A stretch of 11,848 nt of DNA from positions 1 through 11,848 of the forward strand of contig JAUWHL010000094.1 in assembly GCA_030605895.1 (NCBI GenBank). The letters run 5' to 3'. The translations under genes and the position numbers were made by a program. This document shows, in pieces, positions 6,212-11,848 of this stretch (position 1 is its first letter; each line of letters starts with the position of its first letter). The notes under the pieces are model-generated. The model saw only the letters and a program-made list of their open reading frames with translations. It did not search any database and was not told the origin of the DNA. The DNA is from Promethearchaeota archaeon (GTDB taxonomy: Archaea > Asgardarchaeota > Lokiarchaeia > Sigyniarchaeales > SOKP01).

Positions 6212-7135
6212 ATGGAAAATATAGAAGGTAAGAGTGCTTATTCAGACCACTTATTTCAATTTCGCTCTGTAGAGAGGAAGAAATTAATCTTATCCTTTTC
6301 TATTACTATCATTGTTATGATTATAGAGATTATTGGGGGTATAATAACAAATAGCATTGCTTTAATTAGTGATGCTGGTCATATGTTTACGCATGCTTTT
6401 GCAATAGGAATAAGTTTATTAGCTAATTTTATTGCAAGAAAACCCCCCTGTCACCATAAAACTTTTGGGTTGTACCGCGCAGAAGTTTTAGCGGCGTTTA
6501 TTAATGGTTTATTCCTGATTCCAATAGTAGGTTTTATTATGTTTGAAGCCATTCTCAGATTTTTAAATCCTCAAGAAGTAATTGGGTTTTATATGTTAAT
6601 AGTGGCTTTTATTGGGCTAGGCGTGAATATAACAAGCATTTTAATACTTCAGGGAAGCCAAGATACAAGTTTAAATGTAAAAAGTGTCTTTACCCATATG
6701 TTGGCTGATGCCGCATCATCAATAGGAATTGTAATTGCCGCATTTATTATTATGTCTACAGGATTTGTAATACTTGATCCTATTGTAAGTTTAGGGATAT
6801 CATTGGTTATTATGTATTGGGCTTATGGAATATTAAGAGACTCAACCCGTATTTTACTTGAGATGGCTCCAAAAGGGTTGAATATAGATGGAATTAGCAA
6901 GGGTTTAAAAGACAATTTTCCTGAAATTATCGAATTATTTGATGCTCATCTCTGGACAATTATTCCAGATATGCTCATTTATTCCGTCCATGTTAAAATA
7001 AATAGCGAAACGATAAAAGGAAATAAAGAAGAATTAATCTCAAAAATGAATGAGTTCTTGTCCAAAAACTATAAAATTATCGAATCAACTATACAGATTA
7101 TGCCTAAAGACGCTGTAGAAGCTTGTAATCTCTAG
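6212..7135 (+). CDS. Cation diffusion facilitator (CDF) metal exporter, CzcD/ZnT-like
   Basis: A 307-residue membrane protein with six helices in the first two-thirds and a cytosolic C-terminal domain of about 85 residues, the normal CDF layout. Helix 1 is LSFSITIIVMIIEIIGGII. Helix 2 carries ALISDAGHMFTHAFA, where His57 and His61 occupy the metal positions. Helix 5 carries HMLADAASS (His162, Asp166). The loop between helices 2 and 3 (PPCHHKTFGLYRAEVLAAFINGL) is the conserved CzcD-type segment. The His-rich loop between helices 4 and 5 seen in many zinc carriers is reduced to about ten non-His residues. It should export Zn2+ or a similar divalent ion in exchange for protons. Helix 2 reads HxxxH instead of the more usual HxxxD, which may alter metal choice. 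The ion is not determinable from sequence alone. Confidence 0.9.
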   Translation: MENIEGKSAYSDHLFQFRSVERKKLILSFSITIIVMIIEIIGGIITNSIALISDAGHMFTHAFAIGISLLANFIARKPPCHHKTFGLYRAEVLAAFINGLFLIPIVGFIMFEAILRFLNPQEVIGFYMLIVAFIGLGVNITSILILQGSQDTSLNVKSVFTHMLADAASSIGIVIAAFIIMSTGFVILDPIVSLGISLVIMYWAYGILRDSTRILLEMAPKGLNIDGISKGLKDNFPEIIELFDAHLWTIIPDMLIYSVHVKINSETIKGNKEELISKMNEFLSKNYKIIESTIQIMPKDAVEACNL

Positions 7136-7189
7136 ATCCATTTATTTTGAAAATATAAAATAAACATTTAAATAATCCTCTAACCCAAA

Positions 7190-7203
7190 ATTATTTATAA
7201 AAA
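7190..7203 (+). promoter_or_regulatory. TATA-like box for the small membrane protein gene
   Basis: ATTATTTATAAAAA lies about 32-45 nt before the ATG at 7235. A start of transcription near 7221 would leave a short leader containing the AGAGG SD at 7222-7226, 8 nt before the ATG. Confidence 0.35.
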
Positions 7204-7234
7204 AAACTCATGAAAATTTATAGAGGAATTTAAA

Positions 7235-7669
7235 ATGTCATCTGAAAGGAAAATAGACCCTTTTGCTGTAATAATTTTAGTTTTAAGTATAATAGGGATA
7301 ATTTTAGTTGCAACTCAATATTTTGCAGGTTTTTATTTGGGTGGTGGTAATTATAGGTATTCTTGCTTAGATTGTGGATATGCTACAGGAGTCGACTTAG
7401 CAGCACAAGTGCTAATATTAATTTTGTTAATAGTACAAATAGTTATTGCCTTAAATGATCTTCTTCCAAATAGATTTATAGAGAAGAATCTTGACCAAAT
7501 TGGGATAATTTTAGGTGGTCTTACTATACTTTTTACTATAATAGGGTTGGGTGCTTTTGGAATAGCATATAGTGAATATGAATGGTGGCCCGAAACAGGA
7601 TTTTACGGTGCTATAATAGCAGGAATCCTCAATTTCATTCTGTTTTTCTTAAAATATAAGAACAGATAA
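7235..7669 (+). CDS. Small four-helix membrane protein of unknown function
   Basis: A 144-residue protein that I do not recognise. It has four hydrophobic segments at about residues 10-33, 54-74, 88-111 and 122-140. The short charged N-terminus (MSSERK) and C-terminus (KYKNR) would both lie in the cytoplasm. The loop between helices 1 and 2, predicted outside, contains GGGNYRYSCLDCGYATG with a C-x2-C pair (Cys44, Cys47), so a disulfide or a metal site is possible. The loop between helices 3 and 4 is acidic and aromatic (YSEYEWWPETG). The start is fixed by an AGAGG SD 8 nt upstream. It lies 99 nt after the metal exporter on the same strand but has its own promoter-like box, so a functional link is uncertain. 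Confidence 0.72.
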   Translation: MSSERKIDPFAVIILVLSIIGIILVATQYFAGFYLGGGNYRYSCLDCGYATGVDLAAQVLILILLIVQIVIALNDLLPNRFIEKNLDQIGIILGGLTILFTIIGLGAFGIAYSEYEWWPETGFYGAIIAGILNFILFFLKYKNR

Positions 7670-7684
7670 GTTATGGATTTTTAA

Positions 7685-7704
7685 CTTCTTTTTTTTCTTT
7701 TTTG
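7685..7704 (+). terminator. Pyrimidine-rich T8/T6 terminator
   Basis: A run of eight Ts and a run of six Ts separated by a single C lie 16-35 nt after the stop of the small membrane protein gene. The gap is between convergent genes. This suits archaeal U-tract termination on the plus strand; no matching T-run is seen for the convergent minus-strand gene. Confidence 0.55.
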
Positions 7705-7740
7705 AATAATGTGATTAGGTAAATAATTTTAAATTTTCAT

Positions 7741-9444
7741 TTATTGATCTTTTTTCATTGCTCTCTCTCGTAATTTCCTTCGAAATATCTTCCCAACAGT
7801 TGTCCGAGGCAATATTGTCACGAATTCTACTTGGCGTGGGTATTTATAAGACGCCATTTTTTCTTTTGCCCATTCAATTATATCTTGCTCTGAAATTTTT
7901 CCTTTATACTCGGGTTTGAGAGTAATATACGCCTTAATTGTTTCCCCAATATTGCTATCTGGAGCAGAAACTACTCCTGCTTCTAAAACAGCGGGGTGTT
8001 CAAATAATTTTTCTTCAACCTCTTTTGGCATAACTTTATATCCCTTATATTTTATCATATCTTTAGTTCTTCCTTCAATATAGAAGTATCCATCGTCATC
8101 CATTCTTGCTAAATCACCTGTTTTAAGCCAATCACCGGCAAAAGTCTCTACTGTAGCATCTGGTCTTTTCCAATATCCTTTCATAACTTGAGGTCCTTTT
8201 ATTAATAATTCGCCTACTTCACCAATAGGAAGTTCTTCTAGTGTATCTGGATCAACTATTTTACAATCAGTGTCAATAATAGGAATACCGATACTGGCAG
8301 ATCTAATCTCTGGCATCCAATTCGTTGCTACATGCGTAATTGGTGATGTTTCAGTTAAACCAAATCCTTGCCCAACATTAAATCCAACGATTTCTTCCCA
8401 TCTCTTGTTCAATTCCGGAGCAAGAGCGGCAGAACCACAATTAGCTTCTTCTAAACTAGAAAGATCTCGTTTATTAAAATCAGGAGAATTAACTAACATT
8501 TGAAACATCACAGGTACACCTACAAAATTTGTAACCTTATAATATTCAATTGCTTCTAACACCTCAGAGGGATTAAAGGACGAAAATATAACAAGCTGGC
8601 TAGCTAAATGGAACATGATAATTAATACTTGAAAACCAAAAGAGTGACATATGGGTAAGACAGATAAACTAACACGTTTACCGTACTCACTTTTATCGTC
8701 TCTATCTAATTCAGGATCTCTTTTCATAAATATAGTAGAGAGTGCATTAGCAACTAAATTGGTATGAGTTAACATAACACCCTTAGGTAATCCAGTTGTT
8801 CCTCCAGTATATAATAATGCAGCAACATCATTATAGGGATCGATCTCCACTTGAGGTGGTTTTGGTGGCTTACCTTTGATAAATTCTTCCAAAGTTATAG
8901 TATCTTCTTTAGCTTCTTCAGTACCAATTAGAATAACATTCTCTAAATCAACTTCTTTTCTTACTTTTTTGATTGTCCTATAATTACTTTTATGCACAAA
9001 AATAGTTTTAATATTTCCAGCATCCTTAATAATATGAGCTACAGAACCTTCCTTTAAGAGAGGGTTTATTGGAACTACGGCAGCCCCAGTTTCCATTATT
9101 CCAAAACTACAAAATAAAAATTCTGGACAATTACCCGTCATTATTCCAACAGCATCAGTTTTTCTAATTCCTATCTCATATAAAGCATAGGCTATTTTGT
9201 CTGCAGTATAAAGTAATTCTCTATAAGTATATTTTTTGTCTTTCGGTTTGAAATACACACTTACATTATTTAGATGTTTTTCGGCACCCAATCTAGCAAA
9301 TATATGTGTTGGTATTGGTTCGAATTTTATCGATTTAGGTGTATTCTTGGGCCAATGCTTTAACCAGGGACGATTTGGATTTTCAATAAAAGGAGATACA
9401 TTATCATAATCGTAAATTGGTTCCCAATCTGAATAATCTTTCAT
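7741..9444 (-). CDS. Acyl-CoA synthetase (AMP-forming, ANL superfamily)
   Basis: A 567-residue, full-length fatty-acid-type acyl-CoA ligase that activates a carboxylate as acyl-AMP and then transfers it to CoA. The ATP P-loop is YTGGTTGLPKG (212-222), the adenine motif is GFGLTETSP (360-368), and the ribose-binding Asp444 is in KTGDLARMDDDGYFYIEGR. The hinge region is RTKDMIKYKGYKVMPKEVEE, and the catalytic lysine is Lys552 in PRTTVGKIFRRKL. The substrate pocket region includes ICHSFGFQV (265-273), consistent with a medium/long-chain or aryl acid, which cannot be resolved further. The N-terminal 40 residues (WEPIYDYDNVSPF...WPKNTPKSI) are an extension before the ANL core. It lies downstream of the DsrEFH operon on the same strand after 111 nt, with a TATA-like element between, so it is probably a separate transcript. 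It could supply substrates to the thioesterase-flavoprotein pair. Confidence 0.94.
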   Translation of the reverse strand: MKDYSDWEPIYDYDNVSPFIENPNRPWLKHWPKNTPKSIKFEPIPTHIFARLGAEKHLNNVSVYFKPKDKKYTYRELLYTADKIAYALYEIGIRKTDAVGIMTGNCPEFLFCSFGIMETGAAVVPINPLLKEGSVAHIIKDAGNIKTIFVHKSNYRTIKKVRKEVDLENVILIGTEEAKEDTITLEEFIKGKPPKPPQVEIDPYNDVAALLYTGGTTGLPKGVMLTHTNLVANALSTIFMKRDPELDRDDKSEYGKRVSLSVLPICHSFGFQVLIIMFHLASQLVIFSSFNPSEVLEAIEYYKVTNFVGVPVMFQMLVNSPDFNKRDLSSLEEANCGSAALAPELNKRWEEIVGFNVGQGFGLTETSPITHVATNWMPEIRSASIGIPIIDTDCKIVDPDTLEELPIGEVGELLIKGPQVMKGYWKRPDATVETFAGDWLKTGDLARMDDDGYFYIEGRTKDMIKYKGYKVMPKEVEEKLFEHPAVLEAGVVSAPDSNIGETIKAYITLKPEYKGKISEQDIIEWAKEKMASYKYPRQVEFVTILPRTTVGKIFRRKLRERAMKKDQ

Positions 9445-9523
9445 AAAAAATACCCAAAAATTCTAAACAATTTTCTTCAATTTGAAAATGAATTAATAAT
9501 CTAATTAAAAATTAAATCTAACA

Positions 9524-9532
9524 GTATAAAAG
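9524..9532 (-). promoter_or_regulatory. TATA-like box for the acyl-CoA synthetase gene
   Basis: CTTTTATAC on the minus strand lies about 80-88 nt before the ATG at 9444. It would predict a leader of about 55 nt with no evident SD before the ATG. A nearer A/T-rich element could serve instead. Confidence 0.3.
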
Positions 9533-9555
9533 TCTTTCCTTAGAGAAGGCTTGAA

Positions 9556-9897
9556 CTATAACCAAGAAACTAATTTTTGATTATTGACTAAAATATCTAC
9601 AAGATCCTCATAATCTATAGCTTTAATATTATTTCTTAAATCCTTTAAATCCATTCCACGAGCCAGAATATCTGAAATTAAGGCATAAATGGTTATCGGA
9701 GTTTGGAATAGTTCTTCTAAGACGGGAGGGGTTTTACTTTTCTGGGAGACACCTATAACTCCATCATGTAATAAAATTAAATTAATTTTTGTTTTTCGTT
9801 TAATATGCTCATTAAAAATCTTAAGTAAACTTTCTGACTTATCACGTTGCCTTAAACTAAATCCATATAAATAAACCATTTCTTTATCTTCATTCAT
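9556..9897 (-). CDS. DsrH/TusB-like sulfur relay subunit
   Basis: A 113-residue protein, third in the DsrE-DsrF-DsrH-like operon. MVYLYGFSLRQRDKSESLLKIF gives the first strand and helix, and INLILLHDGVIGVSQ (39-53) matches the DsrH/TusB second strand with its D-G-V turn. ITIYALISDILARGM (69-83) is the strand and helix preceding the conserved R-G pattern, and the protein ends LVSWL, as TusB proteins usually end near a tryptophan. It has no cysteine at all, so the Cys20 of Allochromatium DsrH is absent and this subunit is probably structural. It starts 18 nt after DsrF, behind a GGTGA SD (9904-9908). The identification relies strongly on position and fold pattern. Confidence 0.68.
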   Translation of the reverse strand: MNEDKEMVYLYGFSLRQRDKSESLLKIFNEHIKRKTKINLILLHDGVIGVSQKSKTPPVLEELFQTPITIYALISDILARGMDLKDLRNNIKAIDYEDLVDILVNNQKLVSWL

Positions 9898-9903
9898 AAC
9901 ATT

Positions 9904-9908
9904 TCACC
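9904..9908 (-). promoter_or_regulatory. SD (GGTGA) of the DsrH-like gene
   Basis: GGTGA lies 6 nt before the ATG at 9897, in the 18-nt gap after the DsrF-like gene, and decides the start. Confidence 0.6.
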
Positions 9909-9915
9909 ATGATAA

Positions 9916-10284
9916 TTAATATTTAAAACTCATGTCTGCTTCAATTATGAGTTCAGAAATTTTAGATATATCAACAATACTTACATTATCCTCAAGTACT
10001 AAGTCTGAAGGATCTATTCCGGCTAATTCAAGGGCTTCATCGTGAATATAAATTTCTAATTCAGATAGTTCAATTAGTCTCAAGACATTCGTAAATTCAT
10101 CCATATTCAGAGCTTTTGGATTTAAGTTTTTATCCAAGAAATAGACTGCATCTCTCAGTAGAATGACTTTACAAATTTCTACATCTCCTACGGCAAGAAT
10201 GCCAGCAGCCATCCTTATTGATTCTACAACAGAGTTTTTTCCTAAAGGTCCATCCTCACAAATAATTACAATCGAATTTACCAT
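9916..10284 (-). CDS. DsrF/TusC-like sulfur relay subunit
   Basis: A 122-residue member of the DsrE/F superfamily. IVIICEDGPLGKNSVVESIRMAAGIL (5-30) is the first strand, then the P-x-G-x-x-x-x-E loop and helix of DsrF/TusC. VILLRDAVYFLDKN (40-53) is the second strand with the conserved D-A-V-Y, and LEIYIHDEALELAGI (75-89) precedes the short helix, followed by the VSIVD strand (101-105). In TusBCD/DsrEFH this subunit sits centrally in the heterohexamer and is not the sulfur carrier. Its cysteines (Cys9, Cys38) are not at the known carrier position. It begins 6 nt after the DsrE-like stop behind a strong SD. Confidence 0.78.
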   Translation of the reverse strand: MVNSIVIICEDGPLGKNSVVESIRMAAGILAVGDVEICKVILLRDAVYFLDKNLNPKALNMDEFTNVLRLIELSELEIYIHDEALELAGIDPSDLVLEDNVSIVDISKISELIIEADMSFKY

Positions 10285-10289
10285 GTTTT

Positions 10290-10299
10290 ATCACCCTCC
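10290..10299 (-). promoter_or_regulatory. Strong SD of the DsrF-like gene, overlapping the DsrE stop
   Basis: GGAGGGTGAT ends 5 nt before the ATG at 10284. Its core GGTGAT is complementary to the archaeal 16S 3' end. It is made of the last Gly-Gly codons and the TGA stop of the DsrE-like gene, which indicates translational coupling. Confidence 0.65.
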
Positions 10300-10659
10300 A
10301 GGACCGAAGAATATTACTTTATCCGATTTTGAAATCATAAGAGAGAGCCCTCCCAATCCTTCTTGATGTGCTCCTTCTATAAATTCTTCAGATTTAATTC
10401 CAGTAAAACTAGTCCAAGTACTACACGCTGCAAATTCAGCGTTATTATTCCTACAAAAATCTTCCAAACGTTTTGATAAATTACGAATGGAAGTATCTTT
10501 TATAATTTTTTTTTTGATATTATAGACACCACTTCCATAAAAAAAGATACCTATAATCTGATGACCCTTTCTAATTATTGCATCTCCTATATTAAATACT
10601 GTATCTATAGCTTCATACTTATAAGGCTCCGCACATACTACAAAAGTAAACGACACCAT
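10291..10659 (-). CDS. DsrE/TusD-like sulfur relay subunit with retained active cysteine
   Basis: A 122-residue DsrE-family protein, first gene of the three-gene operon. VSFTFVVCAEPYKYEAIDTV (2-21) is strand 1 and the following loop. KGHQIIGIFFYGSGVYN (31-47) is the DsrE/TusD second strand with the F-F-Y-G-S-G-V turn. AEFAACSTWTSFTGI (74-88) places Cys79 where Allochromatium DsrE Cys78 and E. coli TusD Cys78 accept persulfide sulfur. GGLSLMISKSDKVIFFGPGG closes the fold. It should receive and pass on sulfane sulfur in the cytosol as part of a DsrEFH/TusBCD-type hexamer. No DsrC/TusE, TusA, MnmA or dissimilatory sulfite reductase gene is present nearby, so donor and acceptor are unknown. Confidence 0.8.
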   Translation of the reverse strand: MVSFTFVVCAEPYKYEAIDTVFNIGDAIIRKGHQIIGIFFYGSGVYNIKKKIIKDTSIRNLSKRLEDFCRNNNAEFAACSTWTSFTGIKSEEFIEGAHQEGLGGLSLMISKSDKVIFFGPGG

Positions 10660-10683
10660 TATGATATGTCCTAAACAAAAATC

Positions 10684-10712
10684 ATTATATTATACATTCT
10701 TTAATATATAAT
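10684..10712. promoter_or_regulatory. Divergent promoter with symmetric TATA elements
   Basis: The 64-nt gap between the DsrE-like start (10659, minus) and the ATG at 10724 (plus) contains ATTATAT (10684-10690) and its exact inverse ATATAAT (10706-10712), 15 nt apart. Each copy lies about 15-40 nt upstream of one gene. The left element is at TATA distance for the minus-strand gene and the right one roughly so for the plus-strand gene. The symmetry suggests that one regulator or shared promoter DNA controls both directions. Confidence 0.45.
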
Positions 10713-10723
10713 TGATTAAAACT

Positions 10724-11338
10724 ATGATGAATCACGATGATATTTGTGTTTGGAAAGATACTGCAGAGTGTGAAACTTGCCCAATTAATGATGAACTAAT
10801 ATGCCACTTTCATAGAAAATATTTGTTTAGTTTTATGGGATTCTTTTTTGTTTTTGTCATTACTGCTTTTGTAGGTGTTATAATGGCGGGTTATGGTTGG
10901 TTTTTATTGGGTTGGGTTGGTTTTTGGTTATTTTTCTTTGAATTTTGGGAAATTCGAATTCTCTGTAGCCATTGTCCTTACTACGCTGAAGAGGGGAAAA
11001 TATTACATTGTATTGCTAATTATAGTAGTCTTAAACTTTGGAAATATCATCCTGAACCTATGAATTTATCCGAGAAAATCCAATTGTTAATTGGTTTTAT
11101 TATTCTTGTTGGATATCCTTTAATTTTTTTGATGATAGGTGGTCAATTTATCTTTTTAATAATTACAATTATCGAAATTTTCATTTTTTTTGGTTTTTTA
11201 TTAGTAAAAAGATGTGGGAGTTGTGTAAATTTCTCGTGTCCTTTTAACCGTGTAAAAAAAGAAAATATTGATATTTTTCTTAAAAAAAACCCAATAATGA
11301 GAAAAGCTTGGGAAGATAAAGGGTATAAAATAGATTAA
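10724..11338 (+). CDS. Cysteine-rich four-helix membrane protein of unknown function
   Basis: A 204-residue membrane protein if translation starts at ATG 10724. An in-frame TTG at 10712 would add four residues and would overlap the TATA-like element, so I prefer the ATG. Numbering from the ATG, four hydrophobic segments lie at about 33-54, 57-73, 121-139 and 142-161, forming two hairpins. Ten cysteines fall in three clusters: Cys8, 16, 19 and 27 in the N-terminal tail, Cys81, 84 and 96 in the central loop (LCSHCPYY...LHC), and Cys164, 167 and 172 after the last helix (RCGSCVNFSCPF). The two-hairpin topology puts all three clusters on one face of the membrane, probably the cytosol, where they could bind Fe-S, zinc or another thiophilic ligand. 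I recall similar proteins with CSHCPYY in other prokaryotes but know no function. It is transcribed divergently from the DsrEFH-like operon. Confidence 0.8.
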   Translation: MMNHDDICVWKDTAECETCPINDELICHFHRKYLFSFMGFFFVFVITAFVGVIMAGYGWFLLGWVGFWLFFFEFWEIRILCSHCPYYAEEGKILHCIANYSSLKLWKYHPEPMNLSEKIQLLIGFIILVGYPLIFLMIGGQFIFLIITIIEIFIFFGFLLVKRCGSCVNFSCPFNRVKKENIDIFLKKNPIMRKAWEDKGYKID

Positions 11339-11355
11339 TTTAGAAAAATTAATAT

Positions 11356-11363
11356 AAAAAAAA
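11356..11363 (-). terminator. T8 tract (minus strand), terminator of the PaaI-like thioesterase gene
   Basis: Eight As on the plus strand read as eight Ts on the minus strand, 15 nt beyond the TAA stop of the convergent hotdog gene. This suits U-tract termination in archaea. Confidence 0.45.
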
Positions 11364-11378
11364 GTTGAAGAAATACTT

Positions 11379-11840
11379 TTAAAAGTTCATTTTTATTTTG
11401 ATAGCTATAATTTCTCCAGTTGCATATTCTATTTCTTTAACGAAAAGCGAGCAGGATACGGTTGTTTTTCGTTCTTTCATTTCCTTTATTCGTGCTCGAA
11501 AAACCCACGGTTTATTCAACGGGGTTGGTTTTAAGAATTTCACAAATAGCGAACCGGTTGCATATGCGATTGGAGATCCTGTACCTTCCTCACGGCCTTC
11601 TGCTCTGTAAGCTGCTGACCCCGCAGTATTAAGACAGTGACAATCAAGAATACTGGCAATTATTCCCCCGCATCCTCTACCGGGATATGCGCAGTGATAT
11701 CTTTTTGGTTTCCAAGTACAAACACACTCATCACCTTCCCAATAGCTCTTTATCTGCAATCCATGCTCATTATTCCTTCCACAACCCCAACAATAAGTGC
11801 CTATTTCAGGCCATTTATCTTGTATTGCTTTATTTTCCAT
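11379..11840 (-). CDS. PaaI-like hotdog thioesterase with N-terminal C-x2-C-G motif
   Basis: A 153-residue hotdog-fold protein of the PaaI/acyl-CoA thioesterase group. It opens with YCWGCGRNNEHGLQIK (16-31), the C-x2-C-G-x-x-N-x-x-G-L motif found before the first strand in one branch of this family. The active-site helix reads PGRGCGGIIASILDCHCLNTA (53-73). Asp66 sits at the catalytic acid position, but the usual His of the His-Gly-Gly motif is Cys57. LFVKFLKPTPLNKPWVFRARI (98-118) is the strand pair with the conserved F-L-K-P-T-P. It contains nine cysteines, high for a cytosolic thioesterase of this size. It is not closely similar to the YbgC-like protein at 4583-5023. The upstream region is cut by the window edge; the eight bases before the ATG show no SD. 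Confidence 0.84.
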   Translation of the reverse strand: MENKAIQDKWPEIGTYCWGCGRNNEHGLQIKSYWEGDECVCTWKPKRYHCAYPGRGCGGIIASILDCHCLNTAGSAAYRAEGREEGTGSPIAYATGSLFVKFLKPTPLNKPWVFRARIKEMKERKTTVSCSLFVKEIEYATGEIIAIKIKMNF

Positions 11841-11848
11841 ACGAATTT

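Noticed and set aside
7210..7233. Seven-codon mini-ORF (MKIYRGI) ending one base before the small membrane protein gene
   Set aside because: The AGAGG within it is better explained as the SD of the downstream gene. Archaeal leader-peptide control cannot be argued from this alone.
9689..10366. Plus-strand ORFs across the DsrEFH-like operon
   Set aside because: They are antisense to three well-spaced genes with their own SD sites and recognisable folds.
10712..10723. TTG start for the cysteine-rich membrane protein
   Set aside because: It overlaps the promoter-like inverted repeat, and an ATG follows four codons later (10724), so I moved the start there.
11398..11610. Plus-strand 70-codon ORF at the right end
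   Set aside because: It is antisense to the PaaI-like thioesterase and has no recognisable features.

Overview
The window is very A+T-rich (roughly 70% by eye) and compactly coded. Several first genes sit 25-30 nt behind a TATA-like box and lack a Shine-Dalgarno (SD) site, while internal operon genes carry GGTGA-type SD sites. This points to an archaeon. A truncated gene at the left edge reads like the longin/roadblock-type proteins that are abundant in Asgard archaea (Lokiarchaeia-like), so an Asgard archaeon is my best guess. It is inferred from protein character, not from a marker gene. I saw no rRNA, tRNA, CRISPR array, insertion sequence or phage gene.

Layout. 1-467 (-): start of a longin-like protein, cut by the edge. 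594-1382 (-): nitroreductase, divergent from a thioredoxin (1608-2009, +) across 225 nt. 2098-2853 (+): class I SAM methyltransferase with an apparent helix-turn-helix-like N-terminus. 2913-4262 (+): MFS transporter. 4271-4482 (-): relic of a small ferredoxin-like gene. 4583-5023 and 5038-6168 (+): a two-gene operon of a YbgC-type hotdog thioesterase and a short Old Yellow Enzyme-type reductase with a C-terminal Fe-S cysteine motif. 6212-7135 (+): CDF metal exporter. 7235-7669 (+): small four-helix membrane protein. 7741-9444 (-): acyl-CoA synthetase. 9556-10659 (-): a three-gene DsrE-DsrF-DsrH (TusDCB-like) operon. 10724-11338 (+): a ten-cysteine four-helix membrane protein divergent from that operon. 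11379-11840 (-): a second, PaaI-like hotdog thioesterase.

Two themes emerge. One is acyl-CoA chemistry: acyl-CoA synthetase, enoate-reductase-like flavoprotein and two hotdog thioesterases. The other is thiol/sulfur and redox chemistry: thioredoxin, nitroreductase, DsrEFH sulfur-relay subunits and the cysteine-rich membrane protein. The most interesting unit is the DsrEFH operon back to back with the cysteine-rich membrane protein across a gap of about 60 nt carrying near-symmetric TATA elements. It contains a DsrE active cysteine but none of the usual partners (DsrC/TusE, TusA, MnmA, sulfite reductase). Most other genes are ordinary members of known families.
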